Shown here one piece after another: positions 1-10,041 of a stretch of DNA of 64,000 nt. The translations under genes were made by a program, and so were the position numbers. The stretch's first letter is position 1. The number at the start of each line of letters is the position of its first letter. The notes under the pieces were generated by a model that worked only from the letters and a program-made list of their open reading frames with translations, did no database searches and was not told where the DNA came from. Origin of the DNA: Actinomadura sp. DC4 (GTDB lineage Bacteria; Actinomycetota; Actinomycetes; Streptosporangiales; Streptosporangiaceae); NCBI RefSeq assembly GCF_030406325.1, contig NZ_JAUEQY010000022.1, positions 1-64,000 on the forward strand. The letters are read 5' to 3'.

Positions 1-170
1 TTGTGGCGCGTTCGGGGTTAGTTAAGGTGGCCCGTATTTTTCTTGCTAATCCTCTCGTAGGCGTAATACCCGGTCCCCCAACGGGAGACGGAGTTGTAAC
101 TGTTGTAAATGCGGGGCGACCAGTTTTACCCCCCGCGCTCCGCCGTACCCGCGACGCGCTAATGCCCCGT

Positions 171-214
171 TAGCGCCGGGGGGGGCGCCCCACGAGGGGG
201 GGGCGCCCCGCGCT
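171..214 (-). terminator. GC-rich hairpin, possible terminator
   Basis: Two copies of the 10-bp palindrome GGGGCGCCCC (182-191 and 200-209) sit inside flanking AGCGC/GCGCT arms, right after the stop codon of the leftward MBL-hydrolase gene. The DNA can form a strong stem-loop but has no clear U-tract, so termination is an inference. Bases 1-170 to its left contain no gene I can support. Confidence 0.45.
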
Positions 215-835
215 CTAGTGGCCTCGTGAGATCCACTCCTGCAGGTGCGGGGCCTCGTCGGCGATGCTCGTCGGGTCGCCGTGGCCCGTACGGACGACCG
301 TCTCCCCCGGCAGCGCCAGCAGGTGGTCGCGGATGGAGTCGATGATCACGCCGAAGTCGGAGTAGGACCGGCCCGTCGCGCCGGGACCGCCGTTGAACAG
401 CGTGTCGCCGCTGAAGACCGTGGCCAGGTCGGGTGCGTACAGGCAGACGGCGCCCGGGGCGTGGCCCGGCGTGTGCAGCACGCGCAGGGTCGTGCCCCCC
501 ACGGTCAGCTCGTCCCCGTCCGCCAGCGCCCGGTCCGGCTCGCGGTCCGGATAGGTCATCCGCCACAGCACCGCGTCATCCGGATGCAGCAGTATCGGCG
601 CGCCCGTACGGTCCGCCAGCTCCGCGGCCGCGTCGATGTGGTCGTCGTGCGCGTGGGTCGAGACGATCGCGGTCAGGCGGCGTTCGCCGACCGCCGCGGC
701 GATCGCGTCCGCGTCATGGGCCGCGTCGATCACGAGGACCTCGTGCTCGTCGCCGACCAGCCAGACGTTGTTGTCCACGTCCCAGGTGCCGCCGTCGAGG
801 CTGAACGTCCCCGACGTGACCAGGTGCTCGATCAC
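215..835 (-). CDS. MBL-fold metallohydrolase, partner of mycothiol formaldehyde dehydrogenase
   Basis: A 206-aa metallo-beta-lactamase-fold hydrolase of the glyoxalase II type. Zinc ligands are visible: THAHDDH at about residue 66, HTPGH near 130, SGDTLF near 150 and a C-terminal GHGD. The GTG start at 835 overlaps the stop of the upstream dehydrogenase as GTGA, so the two are translationally coupled. A longer reading frame runs back into the dehydrogenase but has no family similarity there. MBL hydrolases next to mycothiol-dependent formaldehyde dehydrogenase are common in actinobacteria. Hydrolysis of the S-formylmycothiol product to formate and mycothiol is a reasonable inference from this pairing, not something the sequence proves. 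Confidence 0.88.
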   Translation of the reverse strand: MIEHLVTSGTFSLDGGTWDVDNNVWLVGDEHEVLVIDAAHDADAIAAAVGERRLTAIVSTHAHDDHIDAAAELADRTGAPILLHPDDAVLWRMTYPDREPDRALADGDELTVGGTTLRVLHTPGHAPGAVCLYAPDLATVFSGDTLFNGGPGATGRSYSDFGVIIDSIRDHLLALPGETVVRTGHGDPTSIADEAPHLQEWISRGH

Positions 836-1917
836 AGGAGCACCACCGAGCGCAGCACCTCGCCGCGGTGCATCTTGGCGAAGGCCTCCTCGACGTCGTC
901 CAGGCCGATCGTCTCCGTCACGAAACCGTCGAGGTCGAGCCGGCCCTGACGGTAGAGGTCCACGAGCATCGGGAAGTCGCGGGACGGCAGGCAGTCGCCG
1001 TACCAGGAGGACTTCAGCGAGCCGCCGCGCCCGAACACGTCGAGCAGCGGGAGTTCGATCTTCATGTCCGGAGTCGGCACGCCGACCAGCACGACCGTGC
1101 CGGCCAGGTCGCGGGCGTAGAAGGCCTGCTCGTAGGTCTCCGGCCGGCCGATCGCCTCGATCACGACGTCGGCGCCGTTGCCCCCGGTGAGCGCGCGCAC
1201 GGCCTCGACCGGGTCGGTCTCCCGCGAGTTGACCACGTCGGTGGCGCCGAAGCCGCGCGCCCACTCCAGCTTCCGGTCGTCGACGTCGACCGCGATGATC
1301 TTCGCCGCGCCGGCCAGGGCCGCGCCCGCGATGGCCGCGTCACCCACGCCGCCGCAACCGATGACCGCGACCGAGTCGCCCCGCGTCACGGCGCCGGTGT
1401 TGATCGCGGCGCCGAGGCCGGCCATGATTCCGCAGCCGAGCAGCCCGGCCGCGGCCGGTGAGGCGGCGGGGTCGACCTTGGTGCACTGGCCCGCGTGCAC
1501 GAGCGTCTTCTCCACGAACGCGCCGATGCCCAGCGCCGGGGACAGCTCGGTGCCGTCCTGCAGGGTCATCTTCTGGGTGGCGTTGTGCGTCTCGAAGCAG
1601 TACCAGGGGCGGCCGCGCAGACAGGCGCGGCACTCCCCGCAGACCGCGCGCCAGTTGAGGATGACGAAGTCCCCCGGCCCGACGTCGGTGACACCGACGC
1701 CGACCTCCTCCACGATGCCCGCGGCCTCGTGGCCGAGCAGGAAGGGGAAGTCGTCGTTGATACCGCCCTCGCGGTAGTGCAGGTCGGTGTGGCAGACCCC
1801 GCAGGACTGGATGTTGACCAGCGCCTCACCCGGGCCCGGGTCGGGGACCACGACCGTCTCGATGGAGACCTTCGCACCCCTGGACTTCGCCACGACCCCG
1901 CGTACCTCGTGCGGCAT
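832..1917 (-). CDS. mscR: S-(hydroxymethyl)mycothiol dehydrogenase (formaldehyde detoxification)
   Basis: A 361-aa zinc-dependent class III-type alcohol dehydrogenase that oxidises the formaldehyde-mycothiol adduct with NAD. Visible features are the catalytic zinc site SCGVCHTD with GHEAAG, the structural zinc cysteines [10 protein letters not shown], and the Rossmann glycines in VIGCGGVGD. Length and the [10 protein letters not shown] region match the mycothiol enzyme rather than glutathione or generic ADHs. The ATG at 1917 gives the family's usual N-terminus; an in-frame start 12 nt upstream is possible. The gene is first in a two-gene leftward operon with the MBL hydrolase, and mycothiol use itself points to an actinobacterium. 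Confidence 0.93.
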   Translation of the reverse strand: MPHEVRGVVAKSRGAKVSIETVVVPDPGPGEALVNIQSCGVCHTDLHYREGGINDDFPFLLGHEAAGIVEEVGVGVTDVGPGDFVILNWRAVCGECRACLRGRPWYCFETHNATQKMTLQDGTELSPALGIGAFVEKTLVHAGQCTKVDPAASPAAAGLLGCGIMAGLGAAINTGAVTRGDSVAVIGCGGVGDAAIAGAALAGAAKIIAVDVDDRKLEWARGFGATDVVNSRETDPVEAVRALTGGNGADVVIEAIGRPETYEQAFYARDLAGTVVLVGVPTPDMKIELPLLDVFGRGGSLKSSWYGDCLPSRDFPMLVDLYRQGRLDLDGFVTETIGLDDVEEAFAKMHRGEVLRSVVLL

Positions 1918-2044
1918 CCGATCACACACCCTTCATCGCGCTGCAAACGGCATACATGAACTATCACATCGTCCGCTGTCCCAAATGCCTGGTGGGCCGG
2001 ATATACGCTCACGAAGAGCCGTTGTCACCTGGCTGGGGGTCCGC

Positions 2045-3379
2045 ATGACGAGTCACCGCGCGTACGCGATCGACCCGGGCGCCCCGCTCCCGGGGCTCAC
2101 CGGACTGCCCGGCGGCGCGGAGGCCGGCGAGCCGCGGTCGTACGCGCCGGCCGGTTTCGACACCGAGGACCTCACGCTCGCCGCACACGGGATCAGGCTG
2201 AACCACCGCGACGGCCACTGGCGGCTCACGCTCCTCTCCGGCGCGGAGGAGAGGCTCCCGGGCCCGGCGCGGACCGTCCCCGCGCGCTTCGTCGCCGCCC
2301 ACGCCCGGGGCCGCCCGCTCGTCCCGGTCACCACACGGCGTACGGTCATCCCCCTGCTCGGCCCGGACGGAGAGACGCTCGGCGAGATCACCGACGACGC
2401 GGTACGCGCGAGCGGCGTGTGGCGGGAGATCACAGTCGTCTCGGGCTCGCCCGAGCTGCTGGAGGCCGTCGCGGAGCGGCTGCTCGCCGCCGGGGCGCGC
2501 CCGGCGCCGCAGACCCCGGAGTACCGCACGACCGGCGACGTCGTGACCTCCTACGTCGCCGAACAACGGGCGATCATCCTGGCCTACGACCCGAAGGTAC
2601 GACTGGCGGTCCATGACTCGGTGCACAAGATGCGCGTCGCCGTACGGCGGACCCGCAGCATCCTCCGTACCGCCGCACGCCTCCTGGAGCCCGAGCCGGC
2701 CGGACGGCTGGAGGCCGAGCTGAAGTGGCTGGCCGGCGAGCTGGGCGAGGTACGCGACCTGGAGGTGCTGCGGGAGCGTTTCGCCGGGCGCCTCGCCGAG
2801 CTCGGCGAACCCGCACCGTCGTGGCTCGCGGGCCTGGGTGAGAAGGAGCGGCTGGCGTACGTCCGGCTGAACCACACGCTGCTCGGCGAGCGTTACTTCG
2901 CCCTGTTGGACGCCCTCGACGCGTTCGTGGCCGACCCGCCGTTCACCGGGCGCGCCTCGCGCCGGGCGCGGAAGGTGAACGCCCTGGTCGCCGGAGCGTG
3001 GCGGCGCGTCGCCCGCCGGCACGCCGAGCTGGAGCACGCCGAGGACCCCGACGAGGCACGGCACCGTACGCGCAAGGCCGCCAAGCGCGCCCGCTACACC
3101 GCCGAGGCGGCACGGCCGGTCCTCGGCGAACCCGCCCGGCGGCTGGCCGCCCAGGCGTCGCGGGTGCAGGAGACGCTCGGGGCGTACCAGGACAGTGTGA
3201 TCGCCCGGGAACGCCTCGCCGAGCTGGACACGGGCGGGGAGGACGCCCGCACGATCGACGCCCTGATCGGCGTCGAGCGCGGCGCCGCCGCGCAGGCCCT
3301 GGCCGACGCCCGCGACGTCTGGGCCGAGGCCGAGGACATCGCGGCCCTAGAGATGGTGGCGCTCGGCCGAGACGAGTGA
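2045..3379 (+). CDS. CYTH-like/CHAD domain protein
   Basis: A 444-aa protein. Residues 1-170 resemble the later strands of a CYTH (triphosphate tunnel) domain but lack the N-terminal ExExK signature. Residues about 180-435 are a CHAD helical domain with its basic His/Arg/Lys motifs (VHKMRVAVRRTR and HRTRKAAKRARY). CHAD domains are known to bind polyphosphate, and the gene converges on mutT1-ppk1, so a polyphosphate-linked role is likely. The ATG at 2045 follows a GGGGGT ribosome-binding site; an upstream in-frame extension looks like non-coding leader. Its 3' end overlaps the 3' end of the opposite-strand Nudix gene by 33 bp. The degenerate CYTH half is probably not catalytic. Confidence 0.88.
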   Translation: MTSHRAYAIDPGAPLPGLTGLPGGAEAGEPRSYAPAGFDTEDLTLAAHGIRLNHRDGHWRLTLLSGAEERLPGPARTVPARFVAAHARGRPLVPVTTRRTVIPLLGPDGETLGEITDDAVRASGVWREITVVSGSPELLEAVAERLLAAGARPAPQTPEYRTTGDVVTSYVAEQRAIILAYDPKVRLAVHDSVHKMRVAVRRTRSILRTAARLLEPEPAGRLEAELKWLAGELGEVRDLEVLRERFAGRLAELGEPAPSWLAGLGEKERLAYVRLNHTLLGERYFALLDALDAFVADPPFTGRASRRARKVNALVAGAWRRVARRHAELEHAEDPDEARHRTRKAAKRARYTAEAARPVLGEPARRLAAQASRVQETLGAYQDSVIARERLAELDTGGEDARTIDALIGVERGAAAQALADARDVWAEAEDIAALEMVALGRDE

Positions 3380-4231
3380 TCCGCCGGCGGTGTGCAGCAC
3401 CCAGAAGCCGCCCTTCGGCAGCTTGGCGTCCTCGGGCGGGGTCGCGCCGAGCGCCTCGCAGGCGCGGCCGATGACGTCCGGGACCAGCTCTCCGTGCGTG
3501 CAGACCAGCGTCGGGACGCCGTCGGCGAGGAGCTGGACGAACCGGCCGCCCGCCTCCTTCGAGGCCGACATCGAGGTGCCCATCGAGAACGCCCAGTCGG
3601 TCCGGACGTCGGCGCCCATCCTGGCCGCGTACGGCAGCACGGTCTCCAGGCAGCGCGCCGTGGCCGAGGTGAAGACGCGGGCGGCGCCGAACCCGGCCAG
3701 CGCCTCGGCCAGGTCCGTCGCCTCGGCGCGGCCGCGCGAGTCCAGGGGCCGCAGTAGGTCGTCGTCGGCCCACTCGTGCTTGTCGCCCGCCGAGGTGTGC
3801 CGCAGCACGATGTAGGGCGTGGTCCGGTTCGGGCCGGCGGCGAACTCCCGCAGCAGGTCGGCGTCGTGCTCGTAGCTCAGGCGCTCCTCCGCCTCGGGCA
3901 GCGGCAGCCAGTCGACCCGGTCGATCTCCTCGTTCGGCCGGAACTCGCCGTCGCCCCCGGTGGCGGCCCAGTAGTCGACGCGCTTGAGCCGGCGCTCCTT
4001 CTCATATTCTCGTGCCGGAAGCCGCCGGCCGAGGATCGGCCAGACGCCGCTCTCCTCCCAGACCTCCCGTACGGCCGCGCGCAACACGTGTTCCCCGGCC
4101 TTGGTCTTGCCCTTCGGGAACGACCAGTCGTCGTACTTGGGCCGGTGCACGAGCGCGACCTCGGGACCGTCCGCTCCGGGTCGCCAGAGGATCGCCCCGG
4201 CGGCCCGGATCGGGTCCGGGGGATCAGCCAT
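3347..4231 (-). CDS. mutT1: MutT1-like Nudix hydrolase/histidine phosphatase fusion
   Basis: A 294-aa two-domain protein. Residues 1-135 are a Nudix domain with a complete Nudix box (GKTKAGE...REVWEESGV). Residues about 140-294 are a histidine-phosphatase domain with LRHTSAGDK as the RH motif, TSATARC, and a later THGE. This architecture and its place beside ppk match mycobacterial MutT1, which hydrolyses 8-oxo-dGTP/GDP and diadenosine polyphosphates. The ATG at 4231 lies inside the end of ppk1 (8-bp overlap), so translation is coupled to ppk1. The substrate here is inferred from the family. Confidence 0.9.
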   Translation of the reverse strand: MADPPDPIRAAGAILWRPGADGPEVALVHRPKYDDWSFPKGKTKAGEHVLRAAVREVWEESGVWPILGRRLPAREYEKERRLKRVDYWAATGGDGEFRPNEEIDRVDWLPLPEAEERLSYEHDADLLREFAAGPNRTTPYIVLRHTSAGDKHEWADDDLLRPLDSRGRAEATDLAEALAGFGAARVFTSATARCLETVLPYAARMGADVRTDWAFSMGTSMSASKEAGGRFVQLLADGVPTLVCTHGELVPDVIGRACEALGATPPEDAKLPKGGFWVLHTAGGSLVSAERHHL

Positions 4232-6293
4232 CGACGGTCCTCCAGCGCCGGGTTCGCATCAGGTGGGTCTGGATGTGGACCGAGCCGCCGTGGCGGGTCC
4301 ACAGGCCTTCGTCGTTCAGCAGCCAGCACTGGGTGTCCATGCCCATCGCCAGGTCGAAGCGGCCGAGCAGGTCCGCGCAGTGGCTCGCGTCCCGCACGCG
4401 GACCAGCGTCTCGACCCGGCGGTCGAGGTTGCGGTGCATGAGGTCGGCGCTGCCGATCCACACCTCCGGCTCGCCGCCGTTCTCGAACGCGTACACCCGC
4501 GAGTGCTCCAGGAATCGGCCGAGGATGCTGCGCACCTGGATCGTCTCCGACAGGCCGGGCACGCCGGGCCGCAGCGCGCAGATCCCGCGCACCCAGACGT
4601 CGACCGGCACGCCGGCCTGCGACGCCCGGTACAGCGCGTCGATGATCACTTCGTCCACGAGTGCGTTGCACTTGAACCGGATGTGGGCCGGCCGGCCCTC
4701 GCGCTGGTTCTCGGTCTCCCGCTCGATCCGGCTCACCAGGCCGCCGCGCAGGGAGTCCGGCGCGACGAGCAGCCGTTTGTACTCGGTGTCACGCGTGTAG
4801 CCGGTGAGGTGGTTGAACAGGTCCGTGACGTCCTCACCCACGTCGGGGTCGGCGGTCAGCAGGCCGTAGTCCTCATAGATCCGGGCGGTCTTGGGGTTGT
4901 AGTTGCCGGTGCCGATGTGGCAGTAGCGGCGCAGCGAGCCGTCGGACTCCTCGCGTACGACCAGGGCCAGCTTGCAGTGCGTCTTGAGGCCGACGAAGCC
5001 GTACACGACGTGGCAGCCGGCCTGCTCCAGCTTGCGCGCCCAGGTGATGTTGGCCCGCTCGTCGAACCGCGCCTTGATCTCCACGACCACGACGACCTGC
5101 TTGCCGGCCTCGGCGGCGTCGATGAGCGCGTCGATGATCGGCGAGTCGCCGCTCGTACGGTAGAGCGTCTGCTTGATCGCCAGCACCTGCGGGTCGTCGG
5201 CCGCGTCCTCGATCAGCCGCTCGACGCTCGTGGTGAAGGAGTCGTACGGGTGGTGCACGAGCACGTCGTGGTCGCGGAGGGTGGCGAAGATGTTCGTGTC
5301 GTGCGGCAGCGCCGCCTCCGACGGGACGAACGGCGGGTACTTCAGCTCGCTGCGGTCGAGGTCGGCGATGGCGAACAGGCCGCCGAGGTCGAGGGGGCCC
5401 GGCACCCGGTAGACGGCGTTCTCGCTGAGGCCGAGCTCGGTCGTCAGCAGGTCGAGCACTCCGGGCGAGATCGACTCCTCCACCTCGAGCCGGACGACGG
5501 GGCCGAACCTGCGGCGCAGGAGCTCGCGCTCCAGTGCCTGCAGGAGGTTCTCGGCGATGTCCTCATCGACCTCGAGGTCCTGGTTACGGGTGACCCGGAA
5601 GGCATGGTGCTCGATGATCTCGGTGCCGGTGAACAGCTGGGGGAGGTTCTCCGCGATGACGTCTTCCAGCGGGACGAACCGGGACGGCGACGCCTCCAGG
5701 AACCTCGGCAGCAGCGGCGGCACCTTGACCCGCGCGAACAGGGTCTCCTCGGTCTCGGGGTCGCGGACCAGCACCGCGAGGTTGAGCGAGAGCCCGGAGA
5801 TGTACGGGAAGGGGTGCGCGGGGTCGACCACGAGCGGGGTGAGCACCGGGTAGATCCGCCGGCGGAACAGGCGGTTCAGCTCTTCCTTCTCGGTGTCGGC
5901 GAGCTCGTCCCAGCGGAGGATCTCCACGCCCTCCTTGGCCAGGGCGGGCAGAATGTCGTCGTGGAAGCACGCCGCGTGCTGGATCATCAGCTCGTGCGCG
6001 ACCTCGGAGGTACGGGCGAGAACCTCGCGGGGCTGCTGGCCACTGGCGGTCTGGAGCGCGATCCCGGTGGCCATCCGGCGGGCCAGCCCGGCGACGCGCA
6101 CCATGAAGAACTCATCGAGGTTGCTCGCGAAGATCGCGAGAAACCTGACACGTTCGAGGAGTGGAAGCTCGGGGTCCTTGGCCAGATCCAGCACACGCTC
6201 GTTGAACCTCAGCCAGCTCTCTTCCCGGTCGAGGAATCGGTCTTCCGGAAGCTCGCTTTCCATGTCGGCGAAATGTCCAGCTTCGACACTCAT
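4224..6293 (-). CDS. ppk1: Polyphosphate kinase 1
   Basis: A 689-aa PPK1, which reversibly polymerises the ATP gamma-phosphate into polyphosphate at the membrane. The order is N domain ([10 protein letters not shown]), head domain, then two PLD-like catalytic domains. The autophosphorylated histidine lies in [19 protein letters not shown] at about residue 459, and [11 protein letters not shown] is intact. Length is normal. The ATG at 6293 is preceded by GGGGAG; a TTG 39 nt upstream would add a tail without family similarity. mutT1 follows with an 8-bp overlap, and the convergent CHAD gene makes this a compact polyphosphate locus. Confidence 0.96.
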   Translation of the reverse strand: MSVEAGHFADMESELPEDRFLDREESWLRFNERVLDLAKDPELPLLERVRFLAIFASNLDEFFMVRVAGLARRMATGIALQTASGQQPREVLARTSEVAHELMIQHAACFHDDILPALAKEGVEILRWDELADTEKEELNRLFRRRIYPVLTPLVVDPAHPFPYISGLSLNLAVLVRDPETEETLFARVKVPPLLPRFLEASPSRFVPLEDVIAENLPQLFTGTEIIEHHAFRVTRNQDLEVDEDIAENLLQALERELLRRRFGPVVRLEVEESISPGVLDLLTTELGLSENAVYRVPGPLDLGGLFAIADLDRSELKYPPFVPSEAALPHDTNIFATLRDHDVLVHHPYDSFTTSVERLIEDAADDPQVLAIKQTLYRTSGDSPIIDALIDAAEAGKQVVVVVEIKARFDERANITWARKLEQAGCHVVYGFVGLKTHCKLALVVREESDGSLRRYCHIGTGNYNPKTARIYEDYGLLTADPDVGEDVTDLFNHLTGYTRDTEYKRLLVAPDSLRGGLVSRIERETENQREGRPAHIRFKCNALVDEVIIDALYRASQAGVPVDVWVRGICALRPGVPGLSETIQVRSILGRFLEHSRVYAFENGGEPEVWIGSADLMHRNLDRRVETLVRVRDASHCADLLGRFDLAMGMDTQCWLLNDEGLWTRHGGSVHIQTHLMRTRRWRTVDG

Positions 6294-6376
6294 GAGGTAT
6301 ATGCTCCCCGGCTTGTATGAACTTGAAGCCAACGGGGCGTTATCTTCGTAAATTTCAGACGAGGCCCCCCGGCGGG

Positions 6377-7291
6377 TCAGGCGGGGATCGTGCGGCTCCT
6401 GGGGCCGGCGCGCAGGACCTGCGAAGGCAGCGTGTGGCCCACCATCCGCTCCGCCCGCGCGGCGACGTCGACCAACGCCTCCAGGTCGACGCCGGTGGCG
6501 ACGCCCATGTCCTCCACCATGTGCACGAGTTCCTCCGACGCGATGTTGCCGGTCGCCCCCGGGGCGTACGGGCAGCCTCCGAGGCCGCCGACGCTGGCGT
6601 CGAAGTCGGCCACGCCCAGCTGGAGCGCGGCCAGCACGTTGGCCAGCCCGGTCCCCCGCGTGTTGTGGAAGTGCAGGTTGAGCGCGGTCTCCGGATTGGC
6701 CATCCGGAACTCTCCGACCAGCCGGGTCACCCGTGACGGCGTGGCCATCCCGGTCGTGTCGCCGAACGAGGCGCTGTCGGCCCCGTCGCGTACCGCCCGC
6801 GTGGCCACCCCGACGACCCTCTCAACCGGCACGTCACCCTCGTACGGGCAGCCCCACGCGGTCGAGACGATCACCTGGAGGGTCGCACCCCGGTCGTGGG
6901 CGATCCCGATGATCTTGGAGATGTCGTCGAGCGACTCGTCGGTGGACCGGTTGAGGTTCTTGCGGTTGTGGGTGTCGGAGGCGGAGACCACGACCTCCAG
7001 CTCCTTGAAGCCCGCCTCCAGGGCCCGCTCGGCCCCTTTGAGGTTGGGCACGAGCGCGGAGTAGCGCACGTCGCCGACCTGGCTGACCTTGCTCCAGACC
7101 TCGGCGGCGTCGGCCATCTGCGGAATCGCCTTCGGATGCACGAACGAGACGGCCTCGATCCGGCCGACACCGGTGTGCGAGAGGGCGTCGATCAGTTCGA
7201 CCTTCGCCTCGGTCGGCACGGGGTCCTCGTTCTGCAGACCGTCACGTGGTCCTACCTCACGCAGAGAGATGCGCTCGGGCAGATCACTCAT
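6377..7291 (-). CDS. Hydroxymethylglutaryl-CoA lyase
   Basis: A 304-aa TIM-barrel HMG-CoA lyase that cleaves HMG-CoA to acetyl-CoA and acetoacetate, the last step of leucine breakdown. It shows the N-terminal [11 protein letters not shown], the metal-binding HFHNTRGTG, and the C-terminal active-site loop [12 protein letters not shown] with the catalytic cysteine. The ATG at 7291 follows AGGAGGTGGAC at good spacing; the GTG at 7297 lies inside that ribosome-binding site and was rejected. It stands alone, with no leucine-catabolism partner next to it in this window. Confidence 0.94.
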   Translation of the reverse strand: MSDLPERISLREVGPRDGLQNEDPVPTEAKVELIDALSHTGVGRIEAVSFVHPKAIPQMADAAEVWSKVSQVGDVRYSALVPNLKGAERALEAGFKELEVVVSASDTHNRKNLNRSTDESLDDISKIIGIAHDRGATLQVIVSTAWGCPYEGDVPVERVVGVATRAVRDGADSASFGDTTGMATPSRVTRLVGEFRMANPETALNLHFHNTRGTGLANVLAALQLGVADFDASVGGLGGCPYAPGATGNIASEELVHMVEDMGVATGVDLEALVDVAARAERMVGHTLPSQVLRAGPRSRTIPA

Positions 7292-7345
7292 GTCCACCTC
7301 CTGCCGACAAATCTAACCCGCGCCGACGGGAAACGCGCCCGCGGA

Positions 7346-7822
7346 TCAGCCGCCCAGAGCGGCCCGCAGCCGGACGATGTCCTCGGCGTCCTTCGCCCGG
7401 CGCGGGGCCCCGGGAACCCAGACCGGCATCATCTCCTTGATCTCGATCTGCGCCCTGGGGTTGATGATCGGGCACCGCAGCCCGCCGATACACCCGAGCC
7501 GGCCGTCCAGCATGTCCTCGGGCCAGGGCGACCCCGCCCAGGGGCCGCCGCCCACCACGACGTGGCCCGCCTCGTCCCGGCGGAGGAGGTTGAAGCTCAG
7601 GTCCTCTCCGTCCTTGAGCAGGTCGAGCTGCTGGTCCGCCGGCAGGCCGGTGGCCCGCTGGAAGCCGCGCCGCCCCAGCTCGTCGCCGAGGACCCCGGCA
7701 TCGCCGGTCCAGGCGAACCAGTCGATGTCCCGGTGGTCCCGGGTGACCTCGCCCCGGAAGAAGTCCATGGCCCAGCCGCCCCTCAGCCACACCTCGACGC
7801 CGAGTTCCGTCGTGGCGGTCAC
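7346..7822 (-). CDS. Nucleotidyltransferase-fold protein (aminoglycoside/lincosamide type)
   Basis: A 158-aa protein with the minimal nucleotidyltransferase signature WLRGGWAMDFF followed by RDHRDIDWF, which supplies GG and the metal-binding aspartates. The C-terminus has KDAEDIVRLR, also typical of this family. Homologous folds include aminoglycoside 2''-adenylyltransferases and Lnu enzymes, but most chromosomal members have no known resistance role, so no resistance is claimed. The GTG at 7822 has no clear ribosome-binding site; only eight residues precede the LGVEVW strand, so the N-terminus is short and may really begin at a non-standard codon just upstream. It lies 40 bp after the cyclase gene and could share its transcript. 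Confidence 0.72.
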   Translation of the reverse strand: MTATTELGVEVWLRGGWAMDFFRGEVTRDHRDIDWFAWTGDAGVLGDELGRRGFQRATGLPADQQLDLLKDGEDLSFNLLRRDEAGHVVVGGGPWAGSPWPEDMLDGRLGCIGGLRCPIINPRAQIEIKEMMPVWVPGAPRRAKDAEDIVRLRAALGG

Positions 7823-7862
7823 GGTCTCGGTGATCAGCCGTAGCTACCGGGCCGCGCGGGCC

Positions 7863-8846
7863 TCATCCACGGCCCGTCGCCTGGCGACGGAGGACGTACG
7901 GCTGGATGAGGCCGAGGCCGTGGGCTCGGCGGCGGTTGATGCGGGTGAGGGTGTAGGCCTCGTCGTCGCGGAGTTCCGCCGCCAGGCCCGCGTCGACCAG
8001 GGCGCTGCCCGGCCTGGCCATCGTCGTCAGGCGGCTCGCCAGGTTGACCGTCGTGCCGAACACGTCGCCTCTCAGCGGTAGCACCGGGCCGTACGCCATG
8101 CCCACGCGTACGTCCGGGATGCCCGCGTGGTCGCGGACCGCCTCGGCGATCGACAGGCCGATCTCGGCGCCGGTGCGTGCGGTCTCCGCGCTGAACAACA
8201 CCTCGTCGCCGAGGGTCTTCACCAGCCGGCCGCCGTGCTCGGCGACCACGTCCGACGCGGTCTCCTCGAAGCGTTCCACCAGCCGCCCCAGCCGGCGTTC
8301 GTCCAGGTCGCGGCTCGTACGGGTGAAGGCCACCAGGTCGGCGAAGCCGATGGCGGCCCGGGTCGTGGGGTCGTCGAGGTCCTGCGTGGTGAGCAGGCGG
8401 GTGCCCGCGGCGGCGAGCTGGCGCCGCCAGGCGTGCACGATGAGGGGTTCCAGCTCGGCGATGTGGAACTCGGCGTTCGCCATGATGAGCCCCAGCGCCT
8501 CGGGGTCCGGGGGTTCCAGCGGGTCGGTGAACGCCTCGACGAGGATGTCGACCTGCCACTTGGCGAGCCGCGCCATGGTCTGGCCCACGGCGCGGACCAT
8601 CCGGAGCACGATCTCCTCATCGATAACCCCGCCGGCCCGTTCGGCGACCTTGGCGAGCGCGGCCACGTCGCCCTCGGTGAAGGCGGTCATCTCGTCCGGC
8701 ACGTGCGGAAAGCCGAGGGCGCGCCACAGCCGCCGGGCGAACTCCTCCGAGACCCCGGCGGCCTCGATCGCGTCCGCGCTCGTGTACCGCAGCTCGCCGC
8801 CGAGCAGGAGTTCCTCGAGCCGCCGGGGGTCAGGCGCGTCGGTCAT
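7863..8846 (-). CDS. Class III adenylate cyclase with N-terminal regulatory domain
   Basis: A 327-aa soluble cyclase. Residues 1-160 form a helical regulatory region like that of mycobacterial Rv1264, whose counterpart gives pH-dependent autoinhibition. The catalytic domain has a metal aspartate in GFADLVAFT (D170), substrate lysine and second metal aspartate in VKTLGDEVLF (K210, D214), and transition-state residues in VNLASRL (N268, R272). All key residues are present, so it should be active and make cAMP. It follows the PH-domain membrane protein after 6 bp, suggesting an operon. pH sensing is inferred from the related architecture. Confidence 0.9.
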   Translation of the reverse strand: MTDAPDPRRLEELLLGGELRYTSADAIEAAGVSEEFARRLWRALGFPHVPDEMTAFTEGDVAALAKVAERAGGVIDEEIVLRMVRAVGQTMARLAKWQVDILVEAFTDPLEPPDPEALGLIMANAEFHIAELEPLIVHAWRRQLAAAGTRLLTTQDLDDPTTRAAIGFADLVAFTRTSRDLDERRLGRLVERFEETASDVVAEHGGRLVKTLGDEVLFSAETARTGAEIGLSIAEAVRDHAGIPDVRVGMAYGPVLPLRGDVFGTTVNLASRLTTMARPGSALVDAGLAAELRDDEAYTLTRINRRRAHGLGLIQPYVLRRQATGRG

Positions 8847-8852
8847 GGACCG

Positions 8853-9362
8853 TCAGGGGCGGATGCCGTCGCCGTCCGTCAGCTCCTCGACGAGGCGGTA
8901 GAGCTGGTTCTGGGCGTACTCCACGCGGGGGATCTTCTTGAGCACGAGCTGGCCCTGCTCGCCGCCGGACTCGACCATGAGCGTGCCGGTGCCCAGCATC
9001 CGCTCGATCAGGCTGTGCTTGAACGACACGTCGTTCACGCGGGTCAGCGGGATGTCGCGGCCGGAGCGGGACAGGATGCCGTCCCGCATCACGAACCGGC
9101 GGTTCGTCAGCGTGTACGTCGTCGTGACCCAGCGCAGGAATGGCAGGAAACCGACGATGATGATGGCTACGACGCCGACGGCACCGACGATGAGCCGGAT
9201 CAGCGTCTGAGAGTCGCCGTCCGGAATGAAGAAAATGATCACACCGGCGACAACGACCGCGACAATCGCCCAGAAAAAGGTGGCGACAAGCGTTGACCAG
9301 TGGGGGTGAAACTCGAGGACGATCTTCTCGTCATCGGTCAACGAGCTCTTCGGAAGACCCAT
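8853..9362 (-). CDS. PH domain-containing membrane protein
   Basis: A 169-aa protein with two adjacent transmembrane segments near residues 25-45 and 55-80, then a bacterial PH (bPH2/YdbS-type) domain marked by TTTYTLTNRRFVMRDG and PLTRVNDVSF. The ATG at 9362 gives the MGLPKSSLTDDE start seen in relatives; another ATG at 9392 would add ten residues. No strong ribosome-binding site is visible for either. The gene is followed closely by the cyclase. The role of this family is unknown; placing a PH protein and a cyclase in one operon suggests membrane-linked signalling, as inference only. Confidence 0.82.
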   Translation of the reverse strand: MGLPKSSLTDDEKIVLEFHPHWSTLVATFFWAIVAVVVAGVIIFFIPDGDSQTLIRLIVGAVGVVAIIIVGFLPFLRWVTTTYTLTNRRFVMRDGILSRSGRDIPLTRVNDVSFKHSLIERMLGTGTLMVESGGEQGQLVLKKIPRVEYAQNQLYRLVEELTDGDGIRP

Positions 9363-9411
9363 GGCGGATATCTTGACAGAAAACAACCCCATGAGCCGAT
9401 CAATGTGATCA

Positions 9412-10041
9412 TCACGTGACCACGCGTATGACGATGAAGGTCAGCGCGATCAGCCACACTCCTCCGCCGCCGAAAGCGCCCGCCACGGCGGTGTCCACCG
9501 CGTACTCCTGCTCCTCGTGCGACGTGCGGTACCTGATCCACCCGTTCGCCGCGAGATAGCCCAGGTAGGGGGCCAGCAACGCCGGCAGGCCGACCGCGAG
9601 GAGACGGGCCCGGCCCAGGTGGTGCAGGGCGATGGTCAGCTCCAGCCCGACCAGCGTGACCGCCATCGCGGCGGTGAACCCCAGCACGGCCATCCGGGCG
9701 TAGCGTCCCGCCAGCGGATGGTCGACCGGCTCGCGTACGCGCTGGTGCGCGTCGTCCAGCAGCTCTTCGGCGTCCGGCCCGCGCGCGACGCGGTCGGCGG
9801 GCTCGGGTAGCGGCCCGGCCGCGTGGGGGCCGAACCTCGTGGTCAGCTCCCGCCAGATGCCGGCGGCCCGCTGCTCCAGCCCGTCGAGATGCGCCCACTC
9901 CGCCTCCACCGAGGCGTACGTCGCGGTCCGCTGCTCCTCGGCCTGCGCCAGCCGGCGGGCGGCGTCGTCGGCGGCGTGCAGCAGGCGCCCCGCCTCGGCC
10001 GCCAGCTCCTTGTACTTCACCCGCGCCGTCTGCGGATCCAT
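9412..10041 (-). CDS. Coiled-coil membrane protein of the FtsK module
   Basis: A 209-aa protein of unknown function. Residues 1-70 are an Ala/Glu-rich coiled coil (YKELAAEAGRLLHAADDAARR), and residues 70-115 are charged. Four hydrophobic stretches follow between about 120 and 209 (near 122-140, 148-165, a weak one near 180, and the C-terminal 190-208). Its ATG overlaps the stop of the FtsK-type ATPase by one base (TGATG), so expression is coupled. The position suggests a membrane anchor or channel partner for that ATPase, but no named family was recognised. Confidence 0.7.
   Translation of the reverse strand: MDPQTARVKYKELAAEAGRLLHAADDAARRLAQAEEQRTATYASVEAEWAHLDGLEQRAAGIWRELTTRFGPHAAGPLPEPADRVARGPDAEELLDDAHQRVREPVDHPLAGRYARMAVLGFTAAMAVTLVGLELTIALHHLGRARLLAVGLPALLAPYLGYLAANGWIRYRTSHEEQEYAVDTAVAGAFGGGGVWLIALTFIVIRVVT

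Noticed and set aside
3984-6320. 778-codon plus-strand open frame
   Set aside because: It is antisense to ppk1, which has full family motifs. Long antisense frames are common in high-GC DNA, and the translation is low-complexity Val/Arg/Asp without motifs.
7346-7822. Aminoglycoside resistance gene
   Set aside because: The fold matches, but chromosomal relatives usually have no shown resistance role, so only the fold is called.
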